Origin: Calothrix sp. MO_192.B10
Lineage (GTDB): Bacteria > Cyanobacteriota > Cyanobacteriia > Cyanobacteriales > Nostocaceae
Direction: 5' to 3'
Assembly (NCBI GenBank): GCA_030065055.1
Contig: JASJDS010000016.1
Coordinates: 1-53,600, forward strand
DNA length: 53,600 bases
The translations under genes were made by a program, and so were the position numbers. The notes beneath the pieces are model-generated. The model saw nothing but the letters and a program-made list of their open reading frames with translations, ran no database searches and had not been told where the DNA came from. Each line of letters opens with the position of its first letter. The first letter of the stretch is position 1. This document shows positions 51,565-53,600 of the stretch, piece after piece.

Positions 51565-52956
51565 ATGACTGAACAGAAAACTTGGAGTCAGAGGTTTGAA
51601 TCTGCCCTACATCCAGCGATCGCTCGCTTCAATGCTAGTATTAGTTTTGACATAGAATTAATTGAATACGACCTCACAGGCTCCATTGCCCATGCCAAAA
51701 TGTTGGCTCACACGGGTATTATTCCCAACACAGAAGCGGAGCAATTGGTAGCAGGTTTAGAACAAATTCGTCAGGAATATCGCCAAGGAAAGTTCAATCC
51801 AGGTATTGAGGCGGAAGATGTACATTTTGCCGTTGAACATCGTCTAGTGGAAATTGTGGGGGATATTGGCAAAAAAATACACACAGCCCGCTCCCGTAAT
51901 GACCAAGTAGGTACGGATACTAGATTGTATCTAAGGGAGCAAATTCAGCAAATTCGCCAACAATTAAGGGATTTCCAAACAGTTCTGCTAGATATAGCTG
52001 AGAATAATTTGTCAACCTTAATCCCTGGTTATACCCACCTCCAACGTGCCCAACCTTTGAGTTTGGCTCATCACCTCTTAGCATATTTCCAAATGGCACA
52101 ACGGGACTGGGAGCGCCTAGGAGATGTATATCGCCGGGTAAATATATCCCCCCTAGGATGTGGTGCTTTAGCTGGAACAACCTTTCCTATCGATCGCCAT
52201 TACTCTGCTAAGTTATTAGAATTTGACGATATTTACAACAATAGCCTGGATGGAGTGAGCGATCGCGACTTTGCCATAGAATTTTTATCTGCAGCTAGTC
52301 TGATTATGGTTCACCTCAGCCGTTTATCTGAGGAAATTATTCTTTGGGCATCAGAAGAATTTAGCTTTATTACCCTCAAAGACAGCTGTGCTACAGGTTC
52401 GAGCATTATGCCCCAAAAGAAAAATCCCGATGTTCCCGAATTGGTAAGGGGGAAAACTGGGCGAGTGTTTGGCCATCTCCAGGCAATGTTGGTAATTATG
52501 AAGGGTTTACCTTTGGCATATAATAAAGACCTGCAAGAAGATAAAGAAGGTCTTTTTGATAGCGTAAATACAGTTAAAGCCTGCTTGGAGGCCATGACAA
52601 TTCTGCTGCAAGAAGGCATGGAATTTCGTCCCCAACGCCTAGCCGCAGCCGTTGCTGAAGACTTTTCTAATGCCACTGATGTGGCAGATTACTTAGCCGC
52701 CAGGGGAGTACCTTTTCGCGAAGCTTATAACCTAGTCGGTAAAGTTGTGAAAACTAGCATTGCTGCGGGTAAATTACTCAAAGATTTGACCCTAGAAGAA
52801 TGGCAACAACTACATCCAGCATTTGCCGAGGATATTTATGAAGCCATATCTCCTCGTCAAGTAGTGTCTGCCCGGAATAGCTATGGAGGTACGGGTTTTT
52901 CCCAGGTTAAACAAGCTATTCTCCATGCCCGCAAGCAAGTCTCTTCTCCAGCATAA
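51565..52956 (+). CDS. argH: Argininosuccinate lyase
   Basis: A 463-residue ArgH starting at [20 protein letters not shown]; the open frame extends upstream to 51430 but only through a (CCCCACACT)n repeat, so the ATG at 51565 is the sensible start. ArgH splits argininosuccinate to arginine and fumarate, the last step of arginine synthesis. Fumarase-superfamily motifs: [40 protein letters not shown] and the catalytic loop [20 protein letters not shown] (serines 279-280). Length is standard. Arginine feeds cyanophycin made by cphA nearby. Single gene. Confidence 0.97.
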   Translation: MTEQKTWSQRFESALHPAIARFNASISFDIELIEYDLTGSIAHAKMLAHTGIIPNTEAEQLVAGLEQIRQEYRQGKFNPGIEAEDVHFAVEHRLVEIVGDIGKKIHTARSRNDQVGTDTRLYLREQIQQIRQQLRDFQTVLLDIAENNLSTLIPGYTHLQRAQPLSLAHHLLAYFQMAQRDWERLGDVYRRVNISPLGCGALAGTTFPIDRHYSAKLLEFDDIYNNSLDGVSDRDFAIEFLSAASLIMVHLSRLSEEIILWASEEFSFITLKDSCATGSSIMPQKKNPDVPELVRGKTGRVFGHLQAMLVIMKGLPLAYNKDLQEDKEGLFDSVNTVKACLEAMTILLQEGMEFRPQRLAAAVAEDFSNATDVADYLAARGVPFREAYNLVGKVVKTSIAAGKLLKDLTLEEWQQLHPAFAEDIYEAISPRQVVSARNSYGGTGFSQVKQAILHARKQVSSPA

Positions 52957-52970
52957 ATAGAAAATAATTA

Positions 52971-52992
52971 AGGGCGTACAAATGTACGCCCT
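52971..52992. terminator. Hairpin between convergent genes
   Basis: AGGGCGTAC pairs perfectly with GTACGCCCT (9 bp, AAAT loop), 14 bp past the argH stop. Flanks are A/T-rich (CAAATAAG on one side, TAATTATTTT on the other strand), so it could serve both argH and the convergent small gene. The U-tracts are weak. Confidence 0.55.
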
Positions 52993-53087
52993 CAAATAAG
53001 TAATATTAATAATAGGTTGCTAGAACAACCTTGGGTACTACATACATTCGCCTTTTAGACCAGGGATGTAGAGTAGAAAATAGGAAA

Positions 53088-53255
53088 TTAATCAGTATCA
53101 GCAGCAGCTGTTGTACTTTCTTCTTCTTCAGGCTTGGGTGCTCTCTGCTGGAACCGTCTCTGGAAACGTCCTGTAGTAGTCCGTTTACGAAACTTACGGG
53201 CATACGCCTGGTTTCGTAGCGCCTTTTCTTTTTTCGGATTGCGGCGCTTGGCCAT
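53088..53255 (-). CDS. Small basic protein, ribosomal-protein-like N-terminus
   Basis: A 55-residue protein: MAKRRNPKKEKALRNQAYAR, KFRKRTTTGRFQRRFQQRAP, then an acidic tail KPEEEESTTAAADTD. The strongly basic, Arg/Lys-rich first 40 residues suggest binding to RNA or the ribosome, and the acidic tail balances the charge. GAGGTG precedes the ATG. I recall very similar short proteins in other cyanobacteria, annotated hypothetical. Not a standard ribosomal protein that I recognise. Convergent with argH. Confidence 0.8.
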   Translation of the reverse strand: MAKRRNPKKEKALRNQAYARKFRKRTTTGRFQRRFQQRAPKPEEEESTTAAADTD

Positions 53256-53600
53256 ATTCACCTCATTTAATAAACAACTAAAGATTCTAATCCAGGCAAT
53301 TGCTAGTCAATATCAGCTACCTATGCTTTTTGATATAGTTTTAGCCTAGATTACTTGCTAACTTATTTTCAACAGCAATCTAGGATATCGCATTTTTCTA
53401 TGTTATGTCAATTATTTGTTCGTGAAGTACCCCAACTTGCTATAGCCTTCGGCATGGCTTCGCTAACGCTGAAGTTGGTGCATTCCGCCGATTTGGGTAA
53501 ACTACCAAGAAAAACGTTGAGAGCCTCCAGGCTTTAGCCGGAGGATGAAAACGAGCAGAGAGGATTTATCCTCTCGTATCCTATAGGTCAAGTAGGATAT
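53256..53600. mobile_element. Intergenic tail ending in IS200/IS605-like hairpins
   Basis: No gene is supported to the window end. At 53521-53553 GAGCCTCCAGGC-TTTA-GCCGGAGGATGAAAACG forms a hairpin followed by GGATG, the form usual at right ends of tnpB elements. A second perfect hairpin, GAGAGGAT-TT-ATCCTCTC, is at 53558-53575. Before them, 53440-53480 has a CTTCGGCATGGCTTCGCTAA repeat. No tnpB coding remains, so this would be a solo end, or an element oriented beyond the window. Confidence 0.4.

Noticed and set aside
53355-53537. 60-codon ORF as a TnpB C-terminus
   Set aside because: The translated sequence has no TnpB catalytic or zinc-finger motif and contains dispersed repeat sequence.

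Overview
The window comes from a cyanobacterium, most likely a filamentous Nostocales-type organism. Direct evidence: many copies of the HIP1 octamer GCGATCGC, a PsbU-like photosystem II protein, a high-light-inducible (Hli) protein, adjacent cyanophycinase and cyanophycin synthetase genes, a small TatA, and abundant short tandem repeats of 7-9 bp of the kind known from heterocystous cyanobacteria. The genome looks AT-rich, with intergenic spacers full of small palindromes. No rRNA, tRNA, CRISPR array or prophage was recognised.

Layout. 1-8.5 kb: a possible IS200/IS605-type right end, a Nif3-family protein, two small conserved proteins, a PsbU-like protein, a long pentapeptide-repeat protein and a ~1000-residue secreted zinc metalloprotease. 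8.9-17.5 kb: five MscS-type mechanosensitive channel genes with a LapA-domain membrane protein and a small exported protein. 17.8-24.6 kb: a membrane PAS histidine kinase, an exported WD40 protein, small membrane proteins, a 57-residue Hli protein and SurE. 25-30 kb: a sugar transferase, a PH-like protein flanked by near-perfect inverted repeats, and a divergently arranged manganese-type ABC transporter (mntC / mntA-mntB). 30-38.2 kb: an accessory stretch with a double-glycine-leader-like peptide, two Uma2 nuclease-fold proteins, a STAND (NB-ARC-TPR) NTPase preceded by a small protein sharing a duplicated junction peptide, a second pentapeptide-repeat protein, a protein with an 84-bp tandem repeat, and a DCC-family protein. 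38.4-41.4 kb: a Ser/Thr kinase and a class A beta-lactamase-like serine hydrolase in a likely operon. 41.8-53.6 kb: mostly housekeeping genes (tatA, cphA, cphB, trmD, ispF, a peptide-type binding protein, larB, argH, a small basic protein), ending in another IS200/IS605-like hairpin.

Functional links. cphB and cphA give turnover and synthesis of the nitrogen reserve cyanophycin, and argH supplies arginine, one of its two building blocks. The MscS block suggests capacity for osmotic downshock. The mnt genes supply manganese, the metal of the water-oxidising complex that PsbU-type proteins stabilise. The best candidates for something undescribed are the split STAND pair at 31.3-34.1 kb, the double-glycine-leader-like peptide at 30.1 kb, the MscS cluster, and several unnamed dispersed repeat families, one of which brackets the PH-like gene.
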